Of a stretch of DNA of 64,000 nucleotides, positions 19,459 to 28,779 are shown piece after piece (positions within the stretch are counted from its first letter, which is position 1; each line of letters starts with the position of its first letter). The translations under genes were made by a program, and so were the position numbers. Origin of the DNA: Ostreococcus lucimarinus CCE9901. Lineage: Eukaryota; Chlorophyta; Mamiellophyceae; Mamiellales; Bathycoccaceae. A model generated the notes under the pieces. The model was not told where the DNA came from, searched no databases, and saw nothing but the letters and a program-made list of their open reading frames with translations. Location: positions 124,001 to 188,000 of the forward strand of contig NC_009357.1 in NCBI RefSeq assembly GCF_000092065.1. The letters are read 5' to 3'.

Positions 19459-20191
19459 GAACGCCGGCGGTTTCGATTTCGGGCGCGCGTTTCGATGCGC
19501 GAGGATCGAGCATTGTAAGTACGCGCGCGCGGCGACTCTGGGAGACGCCATCGCGGTTCGGTCGGAGGTGGTGCGCGCGGACGAACGGAGCGCGACGTTG
19601 AGGCAAGAAATCGTTTCGGCGAACGACGACGCCGACGAGACGGTGTTTCTCAGCGCGGAAATAACGTACGCGGGCGCGGGCGCGGAAACGGACGATAGTG
19701 TGGGTGTCGGCGACACCGCGGGCGATGAGACGTTCGCGGCGCCGTGGGAGATGGAAGACGGGAGATGCGCGTCGACGGCGGTGAGGATGTATCGAGGCGA
19801 ACGCTCCGCCGCCCAACGCTCGCACGTCGACATCTTGCGATTCTTCGAACGCGCTCGAACCGACGCCATCGGTGGTTCGGACGCGCTGAGTGCGCTGCAG
19901 GACGATGGCGTTGTCGTCGTCGTGTCGCGTTTGCAGGCGTATTTCCCGCGCGGCGACGGTTCCCAATCGAAATCTTCGTCATCTGTTATCCCGGTGTACG
20001 ACGTCAAATCAACCGTCGAACTCAAGCGTCGCGGTATCCAAGTCGTGTTTCACCAAGCCATGTTTGCCGACGACGGCGCGTGCGTCGGATACGGCGATGT
20101 CACGTGCACGTGCTTGGACGCGAAGACTATGCGTCCGATGCCGTGCCCGCCGGCGCTCGTTGACACGTTCGCGCCGTTCTGCATCGCGTGA
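19181..20191 (+). CDS. Double-hotdog acyl-CoA thioesterase-like protein (4HBT family)
   Basis: The product has 336 residues from the ATG at 19181, or 299 from the ATG at 19292. The longer form gives an Ala/Arg-rich N terminus resembling an organelle-targeting peptide, so I prefer it. The first hotdog begins RVYIEHTDAYGVVFYANYFA, the 4-hydroxybenzoyl-CoA thioesterase/YbgC signature with the catalytic Asp in TDAYG. The strand pattern HCKYARAATLGDAIAVRSEV follows. A Gly10 run encoded by GGC repeats (~19,427-19,455) forms a loop. A second, more diverged hotdog starts SHVDILRFFERARTDAIGG and ends TVELKRRGIQVVFHQAMFAD. Known relatives hydrolyse acyl-CoA or acyl-ACP. The substrate is unknown; a plastid role such as 1,4-dihydroxy-2-naphthoyl-CoA or fatty-acyl hydrolysis is only a possibility. 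Confidence 0.82.
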
Positions 20192-20351
20192 GCCCTAGCG
20201 CTAGCCCGCTCGACGCGACGAAGCAGCGATCGATGTAAAATCATCCGTTCTCTAGTTTCTTATTCGCCGCGCGCCGATCTTCGCGTCGCGGCCGATTTCT
20301 CTCCGCTCTCGACGCGCCGCCGCCGCACTCGCCGCCGCGCGCGCGCCGTCG

Positions 20352-21359
20352 ATGCCGGACATCGTCCGCATCGGCGGCACCGACCTCGTGCGCACGCGTG
20401 AGGCGAACGGCGAGTTCACGTACCGCCCCGTGGACGCGCAAACCGGCGCCGTGGTGGACGCCGCGACGTTTGAGGCGCGGAAGAAGGCGCAGAGGCAAGC
20501 GCAGCTCGCGAACGATCCTCGAGCGAACGAGCGCGCGGCGAACGAATGGGCGGCGCAGACGCGCGCGGCGATCGCGCGCACGCGCGTCGATGAATCGCGA
20601 CGGCTGAAGCGGGAAGACGCGCAGCGAAGGGAGCGGGAGAGCGGAACGACGGGACCGAGACGGCGCGCGAGAGAGCTCGGCGCGTCGGCGAAACCGTCGA
20701 AAGTGCTCACAGATTTGCGAGAGGAGATGCGCATCGCGGAAGCGACGGGATTGAAGAAGAAAAATCCAGGGTCGTATTCGTTTCTCAAAGCGGCGCTGGA
20801 CGTGGAGGAGGGGAAGCACGCGCGCGCGGTGGAGGCTGCGAGGAAGCGCGACTACGCGAAGGCTCGGTCGAGGAAAGGGGTGAAGGGAGACGCGGGATTA
20901 GACGCGGAGTTGAGCTCGGGAGACGAGGACAATGCGCCGAGAATTCGCGGGTCGTTGGCGGATTTGGATGATCCAGATTATCGCCGCGACGCGCGACCGA
21001 CGACGGCGAAGGCGCCGACGCCGATGCCGACAAAGGCGACAAAGGCGAAAGGCCTGTGCAGACGGTGCAAATTGCCAGGTCATCTTGCGCGCGATTGCAT
21101 GACGGACGAAAAGGATCTTCCAACCGCGAACAAGAGCGTCGTCGACGCGGTGGCGAGCGAAATTGAGCGTTTGGACGTCACGGGCGACGTCGCGCCTAAG
21201 GCGGCGAATATCCCGAAGCCTAGGAGCGCGAAGCATGGCGCGAGCAAGAACGACGACGCGAACGACCCCGATTACGCACGAGAACCGGTGTCGAAGAAAA
21301 CGAGCGGGCGTGGAGGAAGAGGCGGCCGAGGTGGACAACAAAGGCTCGTGGTCACGTGA
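20352..21359 (+). CDS. CCHC zinc-knuckle protein with Arg/Gly-rich tail
   Basis: The product has 335 residues. It opens with a short beta-like stretch (MPDIVRIGGTDLVRTREANG), followed by a long basic, Ala/Arg-rich helical region (~40-170). One zinc knuckle, CRRCKLPGHLARDC, is at ~237-250 with the C-x2-C-x4-H-x4-C spacing of single-strand nucleic acid binders. The C terminus is [12 protein letters not shown], an RGG-like RNA-binding tail. The protein is therefore probably an RNA-binding nuclear or nucleolar factor, but I cannot assign it to a named family. It lies 160 bp downstream of the thioesterase gene on the same strand, and its stop is 20 bp from the convergent glycerol kinase stop. Confidence 0.8.
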   Translation: MPDIVRIGGTDLVRTREANGEFTYRPVDAQTGAVVDAATFEARKKAQRQAQLANDPRANERAANEWAAQTRAAIARTRVDESRRLKREDAQRRERESGTTGPRRRARELGASAKPSKVLTDLREEMRIAEATGLKKKNPGSYSFLKAALDVEEGKHARAVEAARKRDYAKARSRKGVKGDAGLDAELSSGDEDNAPRIRGSLADLDDPDYRRDARPTTAKAPTPMPTKATKAKGLCRRCKLPGHLARDCMTDEKDLPTANKSVVDAVASEIERLDVTGDVAPKAANIPKPRSAKHGASKNDDANDPDYAREPVSKKTSGRGGRGGRGGQQRLVVT

Positions 21360-21379
21360 TTTTATTTTACAACATGGAT

Positions 21380-22948
21380 TCACGCACTCAAGTTGAGCGT
21401 GCGTTCAACGGCGTCGTTCCAACGCGCGTAGTTCGTTTCGCGAGCTTCGATGGATAGTTTCGGGACGAACTCTGTGATGTCCCGATCACCATCACCTTCG
21501 CTGACGTTCGCGAAAACGTCTTCCTCTGTCATCAACCCGGCGCCGATGGCTGCGGCGTACGCCGCGCCTCGAGCCGTCGTCTCCACATCCGAGGGACGAA
21601 TGACATTCAAACCGATGCAATCGGCTTGAATTTGCATGAGAAGATTATTTGCACTCGCGCCGCCGTCAACTTTAAGCGCACTCAGCGAATGCGAGGTCGA
21701 TTCAGCCATGTCTTGACGCATGGCGTCGAGAACGTCTCTCGATTGAAACGCGATGGCGTCTAGCGCGGCTCGCGCGATGTGTCCTTTGTTGACGTACTGC
21801 GTCAGCCCCACAATCACACCACGCGCGTCTTCGCGCCATCTTGGCGCAAAAAGACCGCTAAATGCGGGGACAAACGATACACCAGCGGCATCTTCCACGG
21901 TGCCGGCGAGACTTTCGATATCGCTCGCCGTTTTAATCAACCCGAGATTATCGCGTAACCAGTGCACGACCGCGCCCGCGATTGCGACAGAACCCTCCAA
22001 AGCATACTTTGGGGTTTTGTCTCGTCCTCCGAGCTGCCACGCCATAGTCGTGAGCAGCCCGTGCTTCGAGCGCACGATGGTTGAACCCGTATTGAGAATC
22101 ATGAAGCAACCGGTGCCGTACGTATTCTTCGCCTGACCAACGTCGCATCTCTGTCCGAGCGTGGCCGATTGCTGATCACCGATGCATCCCGTAATTTTGA
22201 TCCCTCCTAAACCCTCGATGCTCGCATCGATCTCGCCAAAATCCTCGGCGCACGATTTGATCTCCGGCAGCGCGTCCATCGGCACGCCGAGCGTCTCGCA
22301 CGTCGCCGCGTCCCACGTCAAATCATCCAATCGCATCAGCAGCGTTCGCGACGCGTTCGAAACATCCGTAATGTGCGCTTTCCCGCCGGTGAGTTTATAC
22401 ACCAACCAACTCTCGATCGTTCCAAAGCACAAATCTTTTTCGCGCGCCGCCTCGCGCACGCCCTCGTCGTTTTCCAACAACCACCGCATCTTCATCGCGC
22501 TAAAATACGTGCTCACCGGCAACCCACACGTCGCGACGAACGCGTTCTTATCCCCATCGCACGCCTCTCTCACCACCGCATCGCACGTCTCCCGCGTGCG
22601 CGAGTCCAACCACACCACCGCGTTCGCCAGCGCCGTCCCGTCGCTTCGCCGCCACGCGCACGTCGTCTCTCGCTGATTCGTGATCCCCACGCACGCCAGA
22701 TCGCTCGCCGTCACGCCCGCCGATCGCAGCGCCTCCCTCGCGCACGTCAGCGCGCGCTCAAAGATCTCCTCCGCGTCGTGCTCGCACCATCCCGGCGCCG
22801 GATACCGTTGCGCGTGCTCCCGCTGCGCCGACGCGATCTTCACGTACGTCCTCGCGTCCCGCGGCGCCGTCGTCTCGTACACGACGAACCGCGTGGACGT
22901 CGTCCCCTGATCCAGCGCGCCGACGCACGTCGCGCGCCGACGCGCCAT
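21380..22948 (-). CDS. GLPK: Glycerol kinase
   Basis: From the ATG at 22948 the product has 522 residues, close to the usual ~500. The frame is open further upstream, but the family N terminus (GALDQGTTSTRFVVYE, phosphate-binding loop of FGGY kinases) begins eight residues into this model. Other signatures are TNQRETTCAWRRSDGTALAN, VVWLDSRT, STYFSAMKMRWLLEN, GCIGDQQSATLGQRCDVGQA, KNTYGTGCFMILNTG, SFVPAFSGLFAPRWREDARG and LKVDGGASANNLLMQIQADC. The enzyme converts glycerol and ATP to glycerol 3-phosphate. There is no clear targeting peptide, so a cytosolic location is likely. It diverges from DapL, with 211 bp between start codons. Confidence 0.95.
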   Translation of the reverse strand: MARRRATCVGALDQGTTSTRFVVYETTAPRDARTYVKIASAQREHAQRYPAPGWCEHDAEEIFERALTCAREALRSAGVTASDLACVGITNQRETTCAWRRSDGTALANAVVWLDSRTRETCDAVVREACDGDKNAFVATCGLPVSTYFSAMKMRWLLENDEGVREAAREKDLCFGTIESWLVYKLTGGKAHITDVSNASRTLLMRLDDLTWDAATCETLGVPMDALPEIKSCAEDFGEIDASIEGLGGIKITGCIGDQQSATLGQRCDVGQAKNTYGTGCFMILNTGSTIVRSKHGLLTTMAWQLGGRDKTPKYALEGSVAIAGAVVHWLRDNLGLIKTASDIESLAGTVEDAAGVSFVPAFSGLFAPRWREDARGVIVGLTQYVNKGHIARAALDAIAFQSRDVLDAMRQDMAESTSHSLSALKVDGGASANNLLMQIQADCIGLNVIRPSDVETTARGAAYAAAIGAGLMTEEDVFANVSEGDGDRDITEFVPKLSIEARETNYARWNDAVERTLNLSA

Positions 22949-23159
22949 CGCGGCGTCGCGCGATGTCGATCGTCGCGCGCCGCGCGCGCGACCGCGCCGT
23001 CGATCGCGCGATCGCGCGTCGATCGACGGTCGAGGGTTCGTTGACGCCGCGCGAAGCTCGACGCGTCGATCGAGGTCGGTCGCTCCGATCGATCGCGGTG
23101 CGCGGCGGCTCGCGCGCGGACGCGGCGTCGCGCGACACATCACGGCGACGACGCGCGCG
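22949..23159. promoter_or_regulatory. Divergent promoter of glycerol kinase and DapL, with a shared element at 23016-23040
   Basis: The 211 bp between the two ATGs hold both promoters. A 25-nt block at 23016-23040 is identical to 56069-56093 in the uS10/PDH-E2 divergent promoter, and both are followed after a variable insert by TTGACG and CGACGCGTCGATCG-type words. No TATA box is apparent. Confidence 0.55.
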
Positions 23160-24666
23160 ATGGCGACGCAATTCGCGCGCGCGAGCGCGCTCGAGACGTG
23201 CGTGTGACGCGCGACCGCGCGACGCGCGCGCGCGTAACGCGCGACCGCGCGCGCGTCGGAGGCGTCGCGCGCGGATAAAGCCCTGCGATGACGATGACGA
23301 TGGCGCGGCGCGACGACGACGACGACGAAGACGACGACGCGAGACTGACGAGGGCGCGAACGACGACGACGATGGCGACAGACGCACGACGCTTCGATCG
23401 AACCGCGGACGACGAAGCGTGGAGACGCGAGCGAGCAAGGTGGAGAGGAACCCGCGGATGGCGCAACTGAAGGCTGGGTACTTGTTTCCGGAGATCGCGC
23501 GCATTCGCAACGCGCACTTGGAGAAGAATCCGGACGCGAAGATCATCTCTCTTGGGATCGGTGACACGACGGAACCGATTCCTAAGCCGATCACGGATGG
23601 GATGGTGGCCGCGGCGGCGGCGTTGGGCACGAAGGAAGGGTACTCGGCGAAGGGCGGGTACGGACCCGAGGCGGGTCAAATGGAATTGCGCAAGACTATC
23701 GCGGAAAAGCTCTACAAGGGGACGCCGATCACGTACGAAGACGTGTTCGCGTCTGATGGGTCCAAGTGCGATATCTCGCGCATGTTGCAAATGTTTGGCA
23801 GTGGACGTAAGATTGCGGTGCAAGACCCGTCGTACCCGGCGTACGTCGATTCCTCCGTCATCATGGGTCACTCCACGGGCTTCAACGACGCGGTCAAGCA
23901 GTACGAAAACATTACGTACATGCCGTGCGGCGCTGAGAATGATTTCTTTCCGGACTTGTCCGCGGCTAAGAGCGCGGAACTCATCTTCTTCTGCTCCCCG
24001 AATAACCCGACGGGCGCCGCGGCGACGCGCGCGCAGCTCACCGAGCTCGTGAACCAAGCTTTGGAGAGTGGATCCATCATCATCTACGACGCGGCGTATT
24101 CCGCGTTTGTCGGTAACCCGGACTGCCCGAAGACTATTTACGAAATTCCGGGCGCTGAGAAGTGCGCGATCGAGACGTGCTCGTTCTCCAAGTACGCCGG
24201 TTTCACCGGTTTGCGTCTCGGCTGGACCGTCTTCCCGGAGGCGCTCAAGTTTTCCGACGGCTCCTCCGTGCGTCAAGATTGGACCCGTATGATGGGTACG
24301 TCCTTCAACGGTGCGTCTACTGTCGCGCAAGGTGCCGGTCTCGCGTGCCTCACCGACGCCGGTTTGGCCGCCATGGGTGATATGGTTGCGTTTTACAAGG
24401 AAAACGCCGCCATCCTCAAGCGCACGTGGGAAGAAATGGGCTACAAAGTGTACGGTGGTACCGATGCGCCTTACGTGTGGGTTTCTTTCGAAGGCCGCGA
24501 CTCATGGGAAGTCTTCACGGAAATCCTCGACAAGACGGACATCGTCACCACCCCAGGCGCCGGTTTCGGCCCCGCCGGGAACGGCTACGTGCGCTGCAGC
24601 GCGTTCGGCAGCCGCGAGAACATCAACGAAGCCGCGCGTCGTCTCAAAGAGTCTTTCTCGAAGTAA
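23160..24666 (+). CDS. DAPL: LL-diaminopimelate aminotransferase, plastid
   Basis: I model exon 1 as 23160-23197 and exon 2 as 23382-24666, giving 440 codons. The 184-nt intron has donor GTGCGT, ACTGAC 33 nt before its end and acceptor ACAG. It joins MATQFARASALET to RTTLRSNRGRR, a plausible transit peptide, and then ASKVERNPRMAQLKAGYLFP, which aligns with the mature start of plant DapL. Without this intron there is no upstream ATG in frame except one 500 bp away. The enzyme is a PLP-dependent fold-type I aminotransferase making LL-diaminopimelate from tetrahydrodipicolinate, a one-step shortcut in lysine synthesis. Signatures are ISLGIGDTTEPIP, FFCSPNNPTGAAATRAQL and SFSKYAGFTGLRLGW with the PLP lysine. 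Length and sequence are typical of the plant/Chlamydia form. Confidence 0.92.
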
Positions 24667-24967
24667 ATGCGCGGGCGTTGAGTAGGCACCGTTTTAATAA
24701 TAATCGTCACGCTAATTGGTACAGGAAGGTTTAGGAAGGAAGGAAGATTGGATAAATAAAAATGTCACGTTGTATAGAATTACATTCCGACTGGCGCTTT
24801 GAAGAGCCTTCGCGAGGCGTTGTGTACAGCGTTCGCTCTTCGCCGCGGGTTCGGGAAGCCAAAACAATCCTTCTCTAAATTTTTGCTTGCCGCAGTTTGA
24901 AAAAATGTCCAAATGAATGAAAATTTGGCCTTTGCTGACGACGTCCTGAAGGGCTGACGATGGAAAC
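24667..24967. other. Convergent 3' intergenic region
   Basis: The 301 bp between the DapL and telobox-Myb stops are AT-richer than the genes and include GGAAGGAAGGAAGATTGG-type purine runs. I see no RNA gene or credible ORF. Confidence 0.4.
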
Positions 24968-26485
24968 TCATCGCCGGCTCTCCGCCGCCGCTTTGGCCTT
25001 GGCCTGTTTGGCCGCGAGCTCTCGCACCTTGGCGAGAAGCTCTTGTGGGATCTCTCGCTTCTTGTCGCCCACGGTCTTCACAGACTGTTGCGGCAACATT
25101 GCGATGCGTAAGAGGTTGCGCCACTTATCCTTGAGATCCACCGCCGTGCGGTGTTCGATGGCGGTGAAACCGAGCTTTTTGATATCTGCCCACTTACCGC
25201 CGCCGCACTGCGCGACGCCGCGCACGAGCGCTTCGGCTTCTTCGAGTGCCCAAGGATTGTGATGCTTACTACGACGACCGGTGCCATTCTCGCCGGGTTT
25301 ACCTCTACCGGCGGGTTTGCCAGCGGCGCGACCGGATCCTTTCTTGCCGATGTCGCCGTCGTTGGATTCGGCATCGCTCACGCTCTTCGCCTTTTTGTGC
25401 GCACTCTTCGGGAGTGTGGCTTCGGCGGAGCGCTTTCCCTTGGCGCCCTTACCGCCTCGTCCTTTCGCCGCGACGCCACGTCTGGGGCTCTCGTGTTCGT
25501 CCATAGCGTCGTCGTCGTACAACGAGCGCGCAGACTTGACTTGGCGCTTGCCCGCGGCGCGCTTGGGCGATGCTTGCGGCTTGAAGCGAGATGCGCCCAC
25601 GTTCATGAGGGTGTCCTCGCCGGAAAGCGGCGAGCTGAATCGGCTCGACGGCGGCGTGAAGTCGTCGCCATTTCTGAACGCTTCGAGTCGCTTAAGGATC
25701 CACTGTCTATTGTTTGAGTTGGTGTCCTTGCCGAAGAGAGCGCGATACTGCCCGCGCAGAGAGGCGATGGATTCAACCTCGGTGTGCCCTGGAACACCGA
25801 AATCGATCACAGCTGGGACGTGCGCATACGCGCCGTGCGCGCCACCACCCGAAGCCCACTCGGGCTCGTGATCATTCGGCGCGACGAGACCGCACAAATT
25901 GCCGTTGCTCATCCAAGACGAGAGCGGCGGCGCGTTGTGCTCGACGAAAATTTCAGCGCCTTCGTCATCGATGAGACCGATGGCGCCGTCCATAATCGGT
26001 GCGCCGAATTCACACAGCAAGTTCTCCGCGGCTTCATCCAGGGTGACGTCGAACGGGGAGTACGACCGGTTCGACGCGGCGTCGCCGCTCAAGTAGGCCA
26101 CGCTCTGCGTCGACGCCTTGTCGTCGTCGTCGCTTCCACCTGACGCCGTGAGCATGCCCAAATTCCCCATCGACCCACTTCCCGTTCCAAGCATTGCCCC
26201 ATACCCGTGTTCCAACAACGCTCCACGCTCCGCCGCCGCGCGTCTCTGCGCCTTCGTCGCGCTCAAAATTTCCCGCTCCGCCGCCTTCAGCACCGGATCC
26301 GCGTCGAACGGCCCCGCCTCCGACACGAATCCCGCCATTTGTTGATCTACCGCATCGGTATCCCCATTCACATCGGGTCGATTCACGAATCTATACCCGC
26401 GCACCGCTCCCGGCGCGCCGTCCCGTCGCAGCGCCGCGCGCGTCGCATGACACCCGGGTGTTTGGGATGGCGCCATGGTCGCCAT
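24968..26485 (-). CDS. Telobox Myb-domain protein (TRF-like/TRFL type)
   Basis: The product has 505 residues from the ATG at 26485 (MATMAPSQTPGC). The frame is open upstream, but that part is Arg-rich promoter-like sequence, so the internal ATG is preferred. The N-terminal two thirds are low complexity, with an RQWILKRLEAFRNGDD helix near 270. Near the C terminus (~400-460) is a single Myb/SANT repeat: NPWALEEAEALVRGVAQCGG, GKWADIKKLGF, and DLKDKWRNLLRIAML. The last carries the VDLKDKWRN telobox signature of telomere-repeat and promoter-binding proteins. Plant relatives (TRFL, TRP, TBP1) bind TTTAGGG repeats. A short basic tail follows. Nuclear location and telomere or promoter binding are inferred from the motif. 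Confidence 0.83.
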   Translation of the reverse strand: MATMAPSQTPGCHATRAALRRDGAPGAVRGYRFVNRPDVNGDTDAVDQQMAGFVSEAGPFDADPVLKAAEREILSATKAQRRAAAERGALLEHGYGAMLGTGSGSMGNLGMLTASGGSDDDDKASTQSVAYLSGDAASNRSYSPFDVTLDEAAENLLCEFGAPIMDGAIGLIDDEGAEIFVEHNAPPLSSWMSNGNLCGLVAPNDHEPEWASGGGAHGAYAHVPAVIDFGVPGHTEVESIASLRGQYRALFGKDTNSNNRQWILKRLEAFRNGDDFTPPSSRFSSPLSGEDTLMNVGASRFKPQASPKRAAGKRQVKSARSLYDDDAMDEHESPRRGVAAKGRGGKGAKGKRSAEATLPKSAHKKAKSVSDAESNDGDIGKKGSGRAAGKPAGRGKPGENGTGRRSKHHNPWALEEAEALVRGVAQCGGGKWADIKKLGFTAIEHRTAVDLKDKWRNLLRIAMLPQQSVKTVGDKKREIPQELLAKVRELAAKQAKAKAAAESRR

Positions 26486-26897
26486 CCCGCGCGCGCGATT
26501 AATCCCTCCGCGCGTCCGCTCGCGCGCCTCCACCGCGTCCGCTCGCGCGCCGAATCGACCGATCCGTTTTCTTTCCTCGACTCCCGCGCGTCCTCGTCCC
26601 CGTTCGCGCGTCGCGCGCGTCACGAACGACCAGTCACGCGCGTCCGAGGCGATCGCTCGACGTCGCGCGGCCGTCGGCGTCGCGATTCCGTCACCGAAAG
26701 CGCGTCGCCTCGTCGCGCGCGTCGCGCGCGGGCGTTCGTCCGCGCGCGCGAAATCCGCGCGAGTTTTCCACGCGCGGCGTCGCGCGGCGCGAGCGTCGTG
26801 CGAGCGCGCGCGTGCGGCGCGCGTCGGCGTGTCGCGGCGCCGCCGCCGCGCGCGAGAGCGGCGGCGCGTTTCCAACCGGAACGCGCGCGCGCGCGCG
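26486..26897. promoter_or_regulatory. Divergent promoter between telobox-Myb and uL18 genes
   Basis: This 412-bp region is CGCG-rich over most of its length and holds no supported gene. It must contain the start sites for both neighbours. If the uL18 gene starts at 27261 the region extends to there. Confidence 0.4.
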
Positions 26898-27653
26898 ATG
26901 GCGCTGTCGGGGCCTCGAACGCGATGCGCGACGCGGTTTTTCGTGATCGGTCCCTAGATCTGTACCTTGTCACTGTTTACTCATACCCGAAAGTCGGATC
27001 ATTTTCTTATCGGGTGACGTCTGACGACGAGCCGTGACGTCTGACGCGGCGACTTTCGTGCGCCGACTTTCGTGTTTTCGCAGATCGCGCTCTGGATGCG
27101 TCGACTACGAGTGTTCGGACGAGTGTTCGGACGTTCGGACGTTCGGACGTTCGGACGTTCGGACGCCCGCGTCGGTCGCCGCGCCGGCGTCGTCGCCATC
27201 GCGCGACGCCGCGCTCTCTTCCGCGCGCGCGCGGAGACGGCGCCGCGCGACCGATCGGCGATGTCGCGCGCGATGCGCGGCGCGGTGCGCGACGCCCTGC
27301 GACGATCGCTCGCGGAGCAGGCGCCGCACTCGCTGCGCGTGCACATGAGCAACAAGTACGTGTACGCGCAGATCGTGCGCGCGCTCGACGGCCACGTCGT
27401 CGCGAGCGCGTCGACGATCGAGCGCGCGTTCCCGTTCGCGGAGAGCGACGCGAGCGCGAGCGCGACGACGCGCGAGATGCGGTCGAGGAGCGATAAGCGG
27501 GCGGCGGCGGCGGTGGGCGACGCGCTCGCGCGCAGGGCCAAGGCGGCGAACGTCGACGCGGTGAAGTGGACGCGACCGTACGGCAAGCGGTTTCACGGGA
27601 AGATCGCGTCGTTGATGGAGGCGCTGAAGAGCGGTGGGGTGGGATTGTTGTAG
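26898..27653 (+). CDS. Organellar ribosomal protein uL18 (L18), probably mitochondrial
   Basis: The conserved part starts at the ATG at 27261. It carries HSLRVHMSNKYVYAQIVRAL and GHVVASAST, then AAAAVGDALARRAKAANVDA and the end motif RPYGKRFHGKIASLMEALKS, all matching bacterial-type L18, which binds 5S rRNA in the large subunit. I extend it upstream with a tentative exon 1 (26898-26942) and exon 2 (27084-27653). The 141-nt intron has donor GTGATC, CTGAC 39 nt from its end and acceptor GCAG. This gives 204 residues with an N terminus MALSGPRTRCATRFF joined to IALWMRRLRVFGR, a good mitochondrial presequence. The alternative is a 130-residue protein from 27261. The presequence, if real, includes the 8-bp tandem repeat at 27113-27164. 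The core is confident; the 5' model is not. Confidence 0.7.
27113..27164. repeat. 8-bp tandem repeat GTTCGGAC
   Basis: Five perfect tandem copies lie at 27125-27164 and one separated copy at 27113-27120. The unit is not a multiple of three. In the longer uL18 model it codes for part of the presequence; otherwise it is in the 5' UTR. Confidence 0.85.
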
Positions 27654-27840
27654 CTTTGTAGTGCGATGTGCGTTTGTATTCGTTCGCGTCGACGCGCGCG
27701 AGAGACGCGAAATCACTCGACGCGCGAGAGGCGCGTCGACGCCGCATTCGTCGTCGCCTCGGGACGCGTGAAGCGCGCGCGCGCGCCGTCGATCGCGCGT
27801 TTGAGCGTTTTCGTTCGTCTCTCGTCCCGCGCGCGACGCG

Positions 27841-28653
27841 ATGGGGTCTTCCGACGACGAGAAACCTCGCGCCGCCGAGCGCGAGGCGAAGAAGGAGAAG
27901 AAGGAAAAGAAGGAAAAGAAGGAGAAGAAGTCTTCCGATGGCGGCGACGAGGGCGACGAGAAGAGACCGACGGCGACGCCGGTTGAGATTCACACGCTGT
28001 TTTTCGGACAGATGCCGTTCGATACGAAGTCTTCGGACATCATGCCTTGGTTGAAGGCGAATTTGACCAGACACGGGTGCGGATTCGATATTAAGGACAT
28101 ACGCATGGCGGGAGGGGACGGCACGGGGACGCCGGGAAAGGCGAAAAAGTTTAAAGGGTACGCGTTCGTTGATTTTACGACGAATAAAGCGGCGAAGAAG
28201 GCGATGAAATTGCATCAGACGTTGTTTCGCGGACGGCCGGTGACGGTGGAGCGGTGCGCGCGCAAGGAGTACGCGGCGCCAAAGTCGGAGAAACGGAAGC
28301 GCGCGGCGGAGGGTGGGGGCGAAGGCGCGGATGGAGAGCCTGAAAAGAAGATGTTGAAGACACTGGTGGAACCGGATGCGGTGAAGGCCATGGTGGCGGA
28401 GGCTGCGGAGAACAGCGAGGGCACGCTCGCCGCGAACGACTGCGACGAAAAAGTCTTGTCCTTCTTGGGCTTGCTCCCCTCGGACGTGTGTCAAAAGGCG
28501 GTGAATGAGATCAAAAAGGTTTGCATGAAGGGTAACCAAGCGAAGAATAAGGGGGCGTACTTCATGGGGATCATTCGCAAGGTGAGCAAGACGTCGTGGG
28601 AGGAACGCGCGAAAGCCGACGCGGCGAAGGCAAAAGGCGCCGCCGAGTCTTAG
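27841..28653 (+). CDS. Single-RRM RNA-binding protein with hnRNP-Q-like C-terminal segment
   Basis: The product has 270 residues. A Lys/Glu run (KKEKKEKKEKKEKKEKK, ~16-35) precedes one RNA recognition motif at ~50-150. RNP2 reads TLFFGQMPF and RNP1 reads KGYAFVDFT, both with the aromatic residues that stack on RNA. The C-terminal region (~185-260) contains ALTAND-type helices and NKGAYFMGIIRKVSKTSWEE. That recalls the acidic/NURR segment of hnRNP Q/R-like proteins (the 'NKsaflmgii' motif), here following instead of preceding the RRM. Nuclear RNA binding is likely. Whether it acts in splicing, translation or ribosome assembly cannot be told. It is downstream of uL18 on the same strand, 187 bp away. 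Confidence 0.8.
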   Translation: MGSSDDEKPRAAEREAKKEKKEKKEKKEKKSSDGGDEGDEKRPTATPVEIHTLFFGQMPFDTKSSDIMPWLKANLTRHGCGFDIKDIRMAGGDGTGTPGKAKKFKGYAFVDFTTNKAAKKAMKLHQTLFRGRPVTVERCARKEYAAPKSEKRKRAAEGGGEGADGEPEKKMLKTLVEPDAVKAMVAEAAENSEGTLAANDCDEKVLSFLGLLPSDVCQKAVNEIKKVCMKGNQAKNKGAYFMGIIRKVSKTSWEERAKADAAKAKGAAES

Positions 28654-28779
28654 AAGAAAAGAGAATTGTGATATGCAATATGTAGTTTGTGTGTAGTCAT
28701 TGAACTTGCGTTTGATCGGCGTGTGCTATATGGTACAACATACTGTGCGAGATGTTTTTATTGGGACGTCTCCGCGACT

